A stretch of 64,000 nucleotides of DNA, from contig NZ_JAJTUT010000002.1 in assembly GCF_022399565.1 (NCBI RefSeq), positions 682,001-746,000 on the forward strand. Direction: 5' to 3'. The translations under genes and the position numbers were made by a program. The notes beneath the pieces are model-generated. The model ran no database searches and was not told where the DNA came from. It worked only from the letters and a program-made list of their open reading frames with translations. Positions 17,508-26,406 of the stretch are shown piece after piece (position 1 is the first letter of the stretch; each line of letters begins with the position of its first letter). The stretch comes from Flavobacterium algicola (lineage in GTDB: Bacteria > Bacteroidota > Bacteroidia > Flavobacteriales > Flavobacteriaceae).

Positions 17508-18818
17508 ATGAAACTAAATAATAAATATCAGTTTTTAATCGTAATATTTCTTTCTGCATTTGCGTTGCAAGCACAACAAACTTTATCAATTGAAGATGCC
17601 ATAAAAATTGCATTAAAAAATAATTACGAAATACAAATAGCAAGTAATAATCTAAAAGTTGATTCCGAAAATAATACAGCTGGTAATGCTGGTATGTTGC
17701 CAATAGTAACCGCCTCTATCATAGACAACAACAATATTCAAAATTTATCTCAGACACGCTCTGATGGAACGGTTAATAGTTTAAACAACGGTAAGAGCAA
17801 TAGTCTCAATTATGGTATTGGATTGGATTGGACAATTTTTGACGGAATGAAAATGTTTGCACGTCGAGATCAATTGAAGGAACTTCAGAAACTAGGTGAA
17901 TCTCAATTAAAATGGACTATTATTACAAAAATTGGTGATGTATATAGTACTTATTATGATATAGTACAACAGCAGCAACAATTGGTAGCATTAGATTCGA
18001 CAATAATAATTTCACTCCAAAGATTAGATCTAGCTCAAAATCGATTTACCATTGGGAAAGCCTCAAAATTGGAGGTTTTGAATGCCCAAGTTGATTTAAA
18101 TACTGATAAAGTACTACAGTTAAAGCAGAAAGTAATTATAAGTAACACAAAAGTTTTACTTAATCAAATTTTAGCCAGAGATGCTACCATTGATTTCACG
18201 ACAAATAACATTTTTAAGGTTGATACTAGTTTGAAATTAGAAGATCTTTCTAGTTTAGCAAAAAAACAAAATCCAGAATTGCAAGCTCAAATTATCAATA
18301 AAAAAATAACTGAGCTGCAGTTAAAGCAAGTTAAATCATCAAGATATCCAACAGTGGCAGTGCGTTCGGGATATAATTTTGTTGATACACAATCAAGTTT
18401 AGGATTTACAACTCAATCCTCTGCAAAGGGTTTAAATTATGGTTTTAGTGCATCTTTAAATTTATTTGATGGACTAGCTCAAAACCGTAATGAGAAGATA
18501 GCCAACTTAGCATTGGACAACGCCAACATACAAATTGATCAACAAGAGTTAGCACTTGAGACACAATTAACAATGGCCTATCAGACCTATTTAACAAATT
18601 TAGAATTGATAACATTAGAGGAGACAAATGAATCAATTGCTAAGAAAAATCTAGAAATTACTTTAGATAAATTTCGTATAGGTACAATTACAACATTAGA
18701 ATTCAGAACTGCTCAGTTAAATTATGTAAATGCTATTGTACGTTTTACTAATGCTCAATATCAAGCCAAACTATCTGAAATTTCACTAAAGGAATTATCA
18801 GGAAGATTAGATTACTAA
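17508..18818 (+). CDS. TolC-family outer membrane efflux channel
   Basis: This 436-residue protein has a signal peptide (MKLNNKYQFLIVIFLSAFALQ and a cut near AQQ). Two repeated long coiled-coil halves follow, each with the QRLDLAQNRFTIGKASKLEVLNA / LEITLDKFRIGTITTLEFRTAQ type repeat that defines the outer membrane factor family. It forms the trimeric outer-membrane duct for the RND pump whose stop codon is 6 bp upstream. It is the last gene of the operon; no clear hairpin terminator follows. Confidence 0.9.
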   Translation: MKLNNKYQFLIVIFLSAFALQAQQTLSIEDAIKIALKNNYEIQIASNNLKVDSENNTAGNAGMLPIVTASIIDNNNIQNLSQTRSDGTVNSLNNGKSNSLNYGIGLDWTIFDGMKMFARRDQLKELQKLGESQLKWTIITKIGDVYSTYYDIVQQQQQLVALDSTIIISLQRLDLAQNRFTIGKASKLEVLNAQVDLNTDKVLQLKQKVIISNTKVLLNQILARDATIDFTTNNIFKVDTSLKLEDLSSLAKKQNPELQAQIINKKITELQLKQVKSSRYPTVAVRSGYNFVDTQSSLGFTTQSSAKGLNYGFSASLNLFDGLAQNRNEKIANLALDNANIQIDQQELALETQLTMAYQTYLTNLELITLEETNESIAKKNLEITLDKFRIGTITTLEFRTAQLNYVNAIVRFTNAQYQAKLSEISLKELSGRLDY

Positions 18819-18926
18819 ATGCTAAGTAATAAATAATCTATTGTTGGTACTAATTTGGGGTTAATTATCGCTAAGAAATTTTGTAAGTCTGATTTATAAA
18901 TTAATTTTACTCTAAAATTAATTTAT

Positions 18927-19790
18927 ATGATTTCCTATAACCCAAAAGATTGGATTATTTTTATTTTTCGTTTTCACAAAGCGGATACATTTCGAAAATT
19001 ATTTACATTAATGATTGTCATTGGCTTGTATTCTGCAGGAGTTGCATATTTGGAAATTGAGTATTGGAACTTGCCTGATGACAGCCATGTCAAGAATATT
19101 TCCATGATGCACGGAATGTTAGGATTTGTAATTTCACTTTTACTTGTCTTTCGAACTAATACAGCCTATGATCGTTGGTGGGAAGGTAGAAAATTATGGG
19201 GTGGCCTAGTAAACAATAGTCGGAACTTAGCTATAAAATTAAATGCAATCTTGGATGATGAAAAGGACAAATCATTTTTTAGAACTATGATACCAAACTA
19301 TGCTTCAATTTTAAATAAGCATTTGAAAGACGAAGAGACGGGTAAGCAATTATCAGAAGCTATATCTATATTCGAAGACCACCATACACACCGCCCAAAT
19401 CAAGTAGCTAAAATGATGTTTTTAAAAATTAACGATCTGTATAAAAATAATAAAATTACTGGAGATCAATTAATTATTATAAATTCTGAAATACAATCAT
19501 TTACGGATATTTGCGGTGCCTGTGAGAGAATTAAAAACACACCTATCCCCTATTCCTATAGCGTCTTCTTAAAAAAATTCATCTTTTTCTATGTTATGAC
19601 TTTGCCATTTGGTTACGTATTTAACTTGGGGTATTATGTCGTGCCAGTGGTTGTTTTCATATTTTACGTTCTGGCTAGTTTAGAATTAATTGCAGAAGAG
19701 ATTGAAGAACCTTTTGGACATGATGATAACGATTTACCTACACGTAAGATTGCAGAAAATATTAAAAAACATGTAGAGGAATTGTTATAG
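18927..19790 (+). CDS. Bestrophin-like (UPF0187/YneE) membrane protein
   Basis: This 287-residue membrane protein has the bestrophin-family motifs LLLVFRTNTAYDRWWEGRKLWGG (residues ~70-95) and IPYSYSVFLKKFIFFY near residue 205, followed by PFGYVF and a C-terminal acidic segment EEPFGHDDNDLP. Bacterial members form pentameric ion channels, reported in at least one case to be cation-selective, with the acidic stretch near the calcium-clasp position of animal bestrophins. The gene stands alone. Ion selectivity here is not determinable. Confidence 0.87.
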   Translation: MISYNPKDWIIFIFRFHKADTFRKLFTLMIVIGLYSAGVAYLEIEYWNLPDDSHVKNISMMHGMLGFVISLLLVFRTNTAYDRWWEGRKLWGGLVNNSRNLAIKLNAILDDEKDKSFFRTMIPNYASILNKHLKDEETGKQLSEAISIFEDHHTHRPNQVAKMMFLKINDLYKNNKITGDQLIIINSEIQSFTDICGACERIKNTPIPYSYSVFLKKFIFFYVMTLPFGYVFNLGYYVVPVVVFIFYVLASLELIAEEIEEPFGHDDNDLPTRKIAENIKKHVEELL

Positions 19791-19956
19791 AAATATAACT
19801 CAATTTTACTTAGTCAAATACCTACTCCCAATAGATCTTAAGTACGAAGTTGGACTAATTAATCACGGTAATATTAGACAGCTACTGTAATATTATTTCT
19901 ATGACACTTACTAGTCAAAATGATAGCTATTATTAATAAAAATGGGGTTTAATAAC

Positions 19957-19987
19957 TTTGAACCTCGGTTCACAATGTTTATATTTG
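19957..19987 (+). promoter_or_regulatory. Bacteroidota-type promoter of pheT
   Basis: TTTG (19957-19960), a 19-nt spacer and TATATTTG (19980-19987) match the TTTG-N19-TAnnTTTG consensus exactly. The pheT ATG is at 20009, giving a leader of roughly 15 nt. Confidence 0.75.
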
Positions 19988-20008
19988 CAACCTTGAAAAA
20001 AACACAAA

Positions 20009-22429
20009 ATGAAGATATCTTATAATTGGCTGAAACAATTCATTAAAACTGACTGGAATTCTGAAGAAGTATCAAACTTACTTACAGATTTAGGTCTTGA
20101 AGTAGAGGGTGTAGAAAAATACCAATCCGTGAAAGGTGGACTTGCAGGAATTGTAATAGGACATGTTTTGACTTGTGTGCAACATCCTGATGCTGACCGC
20201 TTGAAAATAACAACTGTTGATATTGGTGGTGAAAGTCCGATACAAATTGTATGTGGTGCAAATAATGTGGCAGCAGGACAAAAAGTGCCGGTGGCAACAA
20301 TCGGTACCATTTTACATGATGCAGAAGGAAATCCCTTTACGATTAAAAAAGGTAAAATACGTGGACAAGAAAGTCATGGAATGATTTGTGCTGAAGACGA
20401 ATTAGGACTAGGTAGTAGTCATGACGGAATTATGGTTCTGGATGAAGCTCTCGTTCCTGGTACAGCCGCTGCCAAAGTATTTAAAGTCGAAGATGATGAA
20501 GTTTTTGAAATTGGATTGACACCAAATCGAGCAGACGCAATGAGTCACTTGGGAACTGCTCGCGATTTAAGAGCAGGATTAATACAAAAAGGAATTACAA
20601 CTGAATTTATTACGCCTTCGATATCTAATTTTAGAGTAGATATGCGAACGCTTAAAATTGATACCAAAATTGAAGATATCACTCTTGCGCCACGCTACTG
20701 TGGTGTTACAATTTCTGGAATTACAGTTAAGCCATCACCAGCATGGTTGCAAGATCGATTAAAGGCAATTGGATTAAGTCCTAAAAATAATATTGTAGAC
20801 GTAACTAATTATGTATTACATGATTTAGGGCAACCACTTCATGCATTTGATGCATCAAAAATCAGCGGTAAAATCATTGTAAAAACAGCTGAAGCAGGTA
20901 CAAAATTTACAACCTTGGATGACGTTGAACGTACACTACATGAAGAGGACTTAATGATATGTGACGAAAAGGGACCTTTGTGTATCGCTGGAGTATTTGG
21001 AGGTAAAAATTCTGGAGTTAACGAATATACAAAAAATATCTTTTTAGAAAGTGCATACTTCAATCCGGTAAGCATACGTAAAACTGCCAAAAGACACCAA
21101 CTTAGCACTGATGCTTCTTTTAGATTTGAAAGAGGAATCGATCCTACCATAACTGCATACGCACTAAAACGTGCGGCAATATTGATTCAAGAAGTTGCTG
21201 GAGGCGAAATAACATCAGACGTAAGTGATACCTACCAAAAGAAGATAGAAGATTTTAGTGTCTTTGTCAATTTTTGTAATGTAAAGAAAATTATTGGTCA
21301 AGAGATTCCAAAAGATACTATCAAGCAAATTCTTGTTTCTCTAGATATTAAAGTGAATAGTGTTTCTGAAGCTGGTTTAGGGATTACTATTCCTGCCTAT
21401 CGTGTAGATGTACAAAGAGAAATTGATGTTATCGAAGAAATTCTAAGAGTTTATGGATATAACAATATTGGTTTTTCAGGTAAATTAAATGCTACTATTA
21501 GCAATGCACCGAGGAACGAAGATTATAAAGTTCAGAATATTGTAGCTTCTCAATTAAACTCGCAAGGTTTTCACGAGATGATGGCAAATTCTTTAACGAC
21601 TGCTGACTATGTAAAATTGTCAGAAAATTTAAAGGAGGAGCATAACGTTACTATGTTAAATCCTTTAAGTAATGATTTAGCAACTTTACGCCAATCACTT
21701 TTATTTTCTGGACTTGAGGCTGTTTCTTATAATATTAATCGTAAAAACAGTGATTTAAAATTATTTGAATACGGAAAATCGTATCATAAATTCTTATCTG
21801 GTTTTGAAGAACAAAAGCATTTAACTTTATTTCAAACAGGAAATCGCAATAATGAGAGCTGGGCAAAAGCACAAGCACCTACTAATTTCTTTTTATTTAA
21901 AGGATATGTTGAAGCCATTTTTGATCGTCTTGGCATTTCAAAAACAATTTCATCACCACTTACATCTGATGTTTTCTCAGAAGGAATTGCCATTGGTACA
22001 AGTCATGTAATATTAGTAGAGTTCGGTGTAGTTAAAAAATCAATTTTAAAAACATTCGGTATAAAGCAAGAGGTTTTTTATGCTGATTTTAATTGGGATG
22101 CTATTTTAAAAGCAGTCTCTTTAAAAATTAAATATGCTGATATTCCTAAATATCCTGGTGTTCGTAGAGATTTAGCGTTATTGATCGACAAAGCTGTGAC
22201 TTACGAAACAATTTATACCATTGCTAAAAAAACTGAAAAGAGTTTATTAAAAAACATCAATCTATTTGATGTTTACGAAGGTGATAAATTACCCGAAGGC
22301 AAAAAATCATATGCTTTAAGTTTTACGATACAAGACAGCACAAAAACATTAACAGATGTGCAGATCGATAAACTAATGTCTAAATTGCAATCCAATTTTG
22401 AAACGGAATTAGGAGCGGTGATTAGATAA
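20009..22429 (+). CDS. pheT: Phenylalanyl-tRNA synthetase beta subunit
   Basis: This 806-residue beta chain of the bacterial alpha2-beta2 phenylalanyl-tRNA synthetase starts MKISYNWLKQFI, typical of PheT. It has an N-terminal EMAP-type tRNA-binding domain (HPDADRLKITTVDIGG), the B3/B4 editing region, the B5 domain, a catalytic-like core, and a C-terminal anticodon-binding (FDX-ACB) domain (KYPGVRRDLALLIDK). Length is normal. It is not paired with pheS here, which is usual in Bacteroidota. It has its own promoter, and a symmetrical terminator follows. Confidence 0.95.
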   Translation: MKISYNWLKQFIKTDWNSEEVSNLLTDLGLEVEGVEKYQSVKGGLAGIVIGHVLTCVQHPDADRLKITTVDIGGESPIQIVCGANNVAAGQKVPVATIGTILHDAEGNPFTIKKGKIRGQESHGMICAEDELGLGSSHDGIMVLDEALVPGTAAAKVFKVEDDEVFEIGLTPNRADAMSHLGTARDLRAGLIQKGITTEFITPSISNFRVDMRTLKIDTKIEDITLAPRYCGVTISGITVKPSPAWLQDRLKAIGLSPKNNIVDVTNYVLHDLGQPLHAFDASKISGKIIVKTAEAGTKFTTLDDVERTLHEEDLMICDEKGPLCIAGVFGGKNSGVNEYTKNIFLESAYFNPVSIRKTAKRHQLSTDASFRFERGIDPTITAYALKRAAILIQEVAGGEITSDVSDTYQKKIEDFSVFVNFCNVKKIIGQEIPKDTIKQILVSLDIKVNSVSEAGLGITIPAYRVDVQREIDVIEEILRVYGYNNIGFSGKLNATISNAPRNEDYKVQNIVASQLNSQGFHEMMANSLTTADYVKLSENLKEEHNVTMLNPLSNDLATLRQSLLFSGLEAVSYNINRKNSDLKLFEYGKSYHKFLSGFEEQKHLTLFQTGNRNNESWAKAQAPTNFFLFKGYVEAIFDRLGISKTISSPLTSDVFSEGIAIGTSHVILVEFGVVKKSILKTFGIKQEVFYADFNWDAILKAVSLKIKYADIPKYPGVRRDLALLIDKAVTYETIYTIAKKTEKSLLKNINLFDVYEGDKLPEGKKSYALSFTIQDSTKTLTDVQIDKLMSKLQSNFETELGAVIR

Positions 22430-22455
22430 GTAATAATTACGTAGTTATAGTAAAC

Positions 22456-22489
22456 AAAAAAGCCAATTCTTTATAGAATTGGCTTTTTT
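22456..22489. terminator. Bidirectional terminator between pheT and the fasciclin gene
   Basis: AAAAAAGCCAATTC (22456-22469) pairs with GAATTGGCTTTTTT (22476-22489) across a 6-nt loop. The A run and T run make it work for both converging genes. Confidence 0.85.
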
Positions 22490-22509
22490 AATACGACAAG
22501 TTATTCAAA

Positions 22510-23064
22510 TTATGCTTTTGGCATAAGTACGGTGTCTACTACATGAATTACACCATTAGATTGATTAACATCTGCAATTGTAACCATTGACATACCACCT
22601 TTTTCATCTGTGATATATAATTTTTTACCTTTCATCCAAGCTGTTAATGTACCACCACTTACAGTTTTCAAAGTTGCTTTACCATTTCCTTTTTTAATTG
22701 CCATTGCAATGTCTGAAGCGTTCATTTTTCCCTCAACTACATGGTAAGTTAAAATTGTCTGCAACATTTTTTTGTTCTCTGGTTTTACCAAAGATTCAAC
22801 TGTTCCTTTAGGTAATTTGTCAAATGCTGCATTTGTAGGTGCAAATACTGTAAACGGTCCATCACCTTGTAATGTATCAACTAACTCTGCTGCTTTTACA
22901 GCTGCTACCAATGTAGTATGATCCTTTGAATTTACTGCATTTTCAATAATATTCTTGTTAGGAAACATTTCGGCTCCACCAACCATTTTTGTTTTCTGTG
23001 CAAAAGAAGTTGCTCCAAATACTAATGCTAAAACTGCTACTGATAAAAATTTTCTAGTTTTCAT
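22510..23064 (-). CDS. Fasciclin (FAS1) domain secreted protein
   Basis: This is a 184-residue exported protein. The signal peptide MKTRKFLSVAVLALVFGATSF ends near AQ. A single FAS1 domain follows, with TLQGDGPFTVFAPTNAAFDKLP (H1 box) and the closing NGVIHVVDTVLMP (H2 box). FAS1 domains mediate adhesion or protein-protein contact at the cell surface; the bacterial partner is unknown. An in-frame ATG ten codons upstream (23094) would put polar residues before the signal peptide, so I use 23064. Confidence 0.9.
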   Translation of the reverse strand: MKTRKFLSVAVLALVFGATSFAQKTKMVGGAEMFPNKNIIENAVNSKDHTTLVAAVKAAELVDTLQGDGPFTVFAPTNAAFDKLPKGTVESLVKPENKKMLQTILTYHVVEGKMNASDIAMAIKKGNGKATLKTVSGGTLTAWMKGKKLYITDEKGGMSMVTIADVNQSNGVIHVVDTVLMPKA

Positions 23065-23372
23065 AAATTTATTTATTAAGTTATATAAAAGCATTTACGG
23101 CATTATAATACTTACGGTTTTAAAATAAATGATAAAAAATCAGAAAATCGCTTAAATATGTACTTATCAATAGATTACAACTAAAAAGTTTGTAACTAAA
23201 TTTGATACAATCCGAAATTGCTTTATGAAAATAACTCGACTAAGTAAGCTTTGTATGCTATCATGTAATTAATTTGCAGCTTAAAGATACCTGCGCTTCC
23301 TTTTCAAAAACTTTTTTTTCAGAGCATCATTTATCATGCATAGTTAAAACTGGGAATATTAGGTAAAAAAAT

Positions 23373-23834
23373 TTAGCTTAAAAATGCTAGAGCCCCGAAA
23401 GATAAAGCGATTACTAATATTACCACATATAGTACTGTAAATATCAAACATAGAATACCTACAAATTTAAAGTGTGATTTTAGAAACCTAAAAGCATTTT
23501 TCAATTCTAAACTATCTCCTAATTTGAGTGCTGATTTAATTTTAGTGGAAAATTTAAACATATAATAAACAGGAAAAAAGTATATGACCGCCATAATAAT
23601 ATAGAAGGAGCCAATAAAACCACCACCCATCTGGTTTCCCATCATGCCGCCAGAAATACTTCCTAACTTTGCAAATATGGATTGAATAAAAAATCCAACA
23701 AGTACAAGTATTCCTATGCCCACAAATCCTAAAATTGACAAAAAATAGGTCCATTTTGCGGTTTCTTTTAAAAAATCTTTTGATTCAAAATCAATTACTA
23801 AGTTTTGATTTTCATTCGGACTAAATTCATTCAT
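23373..23834 (-). CDS. DUF5362-like membrane protein
   Basis: This 153-residue protein has three to four transmembrane helices and a glycine/methionine-rich loop (SGGMMGNQMGGGF) after the second. A soluble-looking segment KIKSALKLGDSLELKNAFRFLK leads to the last helix. It resembles a Bacteroidota membrane family I recall as DUF5362; its function is unknown. An upstream in-frame ATG at 23900 would add a hydrophobic stretch overlapping the rpsA terminator hairpin, so I start at 23834, where the N-terminus becomes MNEFSPNENQN. Confidence 0.6.
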   Translation of the reverse strand: MNEFSPNENQNLVIDFESKDFLKETAKWTYFLSILGFVGIGILVLVGFFIQSIFAKLGSISGGMMGNQMGGGFIGSFYIIMAVIYFFPVYYMFKFSTKIKSALKLGDSLELKNAFRFLKSHFKFVGILCLIFTVLYVVILVIALSFGALAFLS

Positions 23835-23900
23835 AAATTTCACTTTAGTTATTATTAGTATTATTATTAAATATATAAAAAATAGCAACACTTTAGGCAT

Positions 23901-23930
23901 AAAAAAAGCCTCACATTACTGTGAGGCTTT
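23901..23930 (-). terminator. Terminator of rpsA
   Basis: On the minus strand AAAGCCTCAC (23930-23921) and GTGAGGCTTT (23914-23905) form a 10-bp stem followed by seven Ts, just past the rpsA stop codon. Confidence 0.85.
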
Positions 23931-23952
23931 CAATATTTAGATTATCTGAGAA

Positions 23953-25731
23953 TTATTTTTTCTCTGATTTTTCCATTTTAGCTTTCAATGCAGCTAATAC
24001 ATCATTACTATCACCTAAAGTCGCAGCAGAAGCATTGTTATTAGATGCAGATGAAGTATTTTCAGTTGCAGTTTTCACATTTTTCTCTTCTTCTTCACGG
24101 AAGATAGCAGTGTGGGATGCAACTACTCTTTTGAATTCTTTGTTGAATTCGATTACTTTGAAATCAGCAGATTCACCTTTTTTCAATTTCTTACCATCTT
24201 CTTTTTCAAGGTGACGAGTAGGAATGAAAGCAACGATATCATCTCCAAATTCTACAGTAGCTCCTTTATCAACGATTTCAGAGATTTCTCCGTTGTGGAT
24301 AGTTCCAACAGCGAATGAATCTTCGTACTGATCCCATGGATTAGGAGTAGTTTGTTTGTGACCTAAAGATAATTTACGTCCATCAACATCTAATTCTAAT
24401 ACAACAACGTCAAGTTTTTCACCAACGTTAACGAATTCAGATGGGTGTTTGATTTTCTTAGTCCAAGATAAGTCAGAGATGTAAATTAATCCATCAATTC
24501 CTTCTTCAAGTTCTACGAAGATACCAAAGTTTGTAAAGTTTCTAACGATACCTGAATGTTTAGAACCTACAGGGTATTTAGAAGTAATATCAGTCCAAGG
24601 GTCTTGAGACAATTGTTTGATACCTAATGACATTTTACGGTCATCTCTATCTAATGTTAAGATAACAGCTTCAACAACATCACCTACTTTTACGAAATCT
24701 TGAGCAGAACGTAAATGAGTAGACCATGACATTTCAGAAACGTGGATTAAACCTTCAACACCTTCAGCAACTTCGATGAAAGCTCCGTAATCAGCAATAA
24801 CAACTACTTTTCCTTTAACTTTATCTCCAATAGCCAAGTTAGCATCTAATGCATCCCATGGGTGAGCGTTTAATTGTTTCAATCCTAATTGAATTCTTGT
24901 TTTCTCATCATCGAAATCAAGGATTACAACATTTAATTTTTGATCTAATTCAAGAACTTCAGATGGGTGGTTAATTCTAGACCAAGAAAGGTCAGTAATG
25001 TGAATTAATCCATCAACTCCACCTAAGTCAATAAAGACACCATAAGAAGTAATGTTTTTAACAACACCTTCTAATACTTGTCCTTTTTGTAATTGACCAA
25101 TGATTTCTTTTTTCTGTACTTCAATATCCGCTTCAATAAGCGCTTTGTGAGATACAACAACGTTTTTAAATTCGTGGTTGATTTTCACAACTTTGAATTC
25201 CATTGTTTTGTTTACGTAAACATCGTAATCTCTAATTGGCTTAACATCAATTTGAGATCCTGGTAAGAACGCTTCAATTCCGAAAACGTCAACGATCATA
25301 CCACCTTTAGTTCTGCATTTTACAAAACCATTAACGATTTCACCTGTTTCGTTTGCAGCAATAACTCTATCCCATGATTTGATAGTACGTGCTTTTCTGT
25401 GAGATAAAACTAGTTGTCCAGTTTTGTCTTCACGGATATCGATTAATACTTCAACAGTATCACCTACTTTTAATGCTGGGTTGTAACGGAATTCGTTTAA
25501 TGAAATAACACCTTCCGATTTTGCGTTGATATCAACGATAACGTCTCTATCTGTAATTCTAACAACTGTTCCATCTACTACTTCTTCTTGGTCTGTAGCG
25601 ATAAAAGTTTTAGTAACTAACTCTTCGAATTCTTTTAAGTGCTGATCATCAACTACATCAATACCTTCTTCGAAATTGTGCCAGTTAAAATTTGCTAAAA
25701 ACTCTTCTTGTGATTGGATTTGTTCAGACAT
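23953..25731 (-). CDS. rpsA: 30S ribosomal protein S1
   Basis: This 592-residue protein is made of six S1-type OB-fold repeats. The central four are easily seen as recurring YGVFIDLGGVDGLIHITDLSW, YGAFIEVAEGVEGLIHVSEMSW and FGIFVELEEGIDGLIYISDLSW segments, each followed by a DP/HPWD linker. S1 delivers mRNA to the 30S subunit. The C-terminal tail is low-complexity (Asn/Ser/Ala) and ends in a lysine-rich stretch. The length matches Bacteroidota S1 proteins. It has a strong promoter with a leader of about 110 nt, and its own terminator. Confidence 0.95.
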   Translation of the reverse strand: MSEQIQSQEEFLANFNWHNFEEGIDVVDDQHLKEFEELVTKTFIATDQEEVVDGTVVRITDRDVIVDINAKSEGVISLNEFRYNPALKVGDTVEVLIDIREDKTGQLVLSHRKARTIKSWDRVIAANETGEIVNGFVKCRTKGGMIVDVFGIEAFLPGSQIDVKPIRDYDVYVNKTMEFKVVKINHEFKNVVVSHKALIEADIEVQKKEIIGQLQKGQVLEGVVKNITSYGVFIDLGGVDGLIHITDLSWSRINHPSEVLELDQKLNVVILDFDDEKTRIQLGLKQLNAHPWDALDANLAIGDKVKGKVVVIADYGAFIEVAEGVEGLIHVSEMSWSTHLRSAQDFVKVGDVVEAVILTLDRDDRKMSLGIKQLSQDPWTDITSKYPVGSKHSGIVRNFTNFGIFVELEEGIDGLIYISDLSWTKKIKHPSEFVNVGEKLDVVVLELDVDGRKLSLGHKQTTPNPWDQYEDSFAVGTIHNGEISEIVDKGATVEFGDDIVAFIPTRHLEKEDGKKLKKGESADFKVIEFNKEFKRVVASHTAIFREEEEKNVKTATENTSSASNNNASAATLGDSNDVLAALKAKMEKSEKK

Positions 25732-25849
25732 GCTGATTAAAAATTTGTATTCTGCGCTCTCTTGAGTTTCGTGAGTGATAGAAAAAAACAGAAGTTGTTT
25801 GTATAATTAATTGATACCTAGTGGAAACTCTTATTCACCAAAAGGTGTG

Positions 25850-25880
25850 CAAAATTAAGACTTTTTTATTTAATTACAAA
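25850..25880 (-). promoter_or_regulatory. Bacteroidota-type promoter of rpsA
   Basis: On the minus strand TTTG (25880-25877), a 19-nt spacer and TAATTTTG (25857-25850) match the consensus. The predicted start lies about 110 nt before the rpsA ATG, a long leader compared with the ~15-25 nt of other genes here. Confidence 0.75.
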
Positions 25881-26122
25881 ACAAACCACAAATAATCCTA
25901 GTCTAATAAGTGAAACTTGGAATTTTTCTTTTAATACCTTCTTCTTTACTACAGTATGACTTAATAATTAGGTAGTTATCTAAAAGAAACAACTTAACTC
26001 AACCTTTATCTATTGTTTTTTAAACATCAAGTCGTAATCCTAAATACAATATAATAAATACTTTAATATAAGGAGTAACGTATTGGCTGATAAATATCAT
26101 ATTTTACAAGAGTTACAATAAT
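25881..26122. other. Intergenic spacer between rpsA and a small membrane-protein gene
   Basis: This is a divergent region, A+T-rich, with no open frame of note and no hairpin I can support. Together with the rpsA leader it forms a gap of about 420 bp between the two start codons. Confidence 0.5.
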
Positions 26123-26130
26123 TATTTTTG
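26123..26130 (+). promoter_or_regulatory. Putative -7 promoter box (TATTTTTG)
   Basis: This is an exact TAnnTTTG match, 21 bp upstream of the ATG of the 41-residue membrane protein at 26152. The -33 element is not evident. Confidence 0.5.
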
Positions 26131-26151
26131 TCTAAATAAAAAGATATAAAT

Positions 26152-26277
26152 ATGAAAAATGCTATACTCGTAAATTGGGATAATGGTTCTATAATTATTG
26201 TTTTTGGTTTTGGTTTTGTAATTGTTGCCCTGATCGTCGCTGTTTTATTGTTGATGAACAATGATAAGAAAAAATAA
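26152..26277 (+). CDS. 41-residue single-span membrane protein
   Basis: A short frame encodes MKNAILVNWDNGSIIIV followed by a continuous hydrophobic helix (FGFGFVIVALIVAVLLLM) and a basic tail NNDKKK. The polar N-terminus, single helix and positively charged end are a coherent small inner-membrane protein with the C-terminus inside. Support comes from the promoter box 21 bp upstream, an AT-rich ribosome-binding region and a TAA stop. I do not recognise a family. It stands alone between rpsA and ettA. The main risk is that it is a chance frame. Confidence 0.55.
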   Translation: MKNAILVNWDNGSIIIVFGFGFVIVALIVAVLLLMNNDKKK

Positions 26278-26350
26278 TAGCTTGTAATGAAGTGGTTAGA
26301 TTTGGTGGGTGCGAATTTTTACAAGTTATTATACAGGAAGGATTATTAAT

Positions 26351-26384
26351 AAAAAAAAGGATACCTCTTTTCGAGATACCCTTT
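26351..26384 (-). terminator. Terminator of ettA (strand-specific)
   Basis: On the minus strand GGGTATCTC pairs with GAGGTATCC over nine positions, two of them G-U, and eight Ts follow. On the plus strand the same positions are A-C mismatches, so the hairpin suits only the leftward gene. Confidence 0.75.
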
Positions 26385-26406
26385 AAAATTTAGATGATCA
26401 TGGATT

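Noticed and set aside
20020..20310. Overlapping open frames opposite the N-terminus of pheT
   Set aside because: All are antisense shadows of the tRNA-binding domain; no start signal and no recognisable protein.
23835..23900. Upstream 22-codon extension of the DUF5362-like gene
   Set aside because: The extension is a hydrophobic stretch beginning at the edge of the rpsA terminator; the inner ATG at 23834 gives a natural N-terminus.
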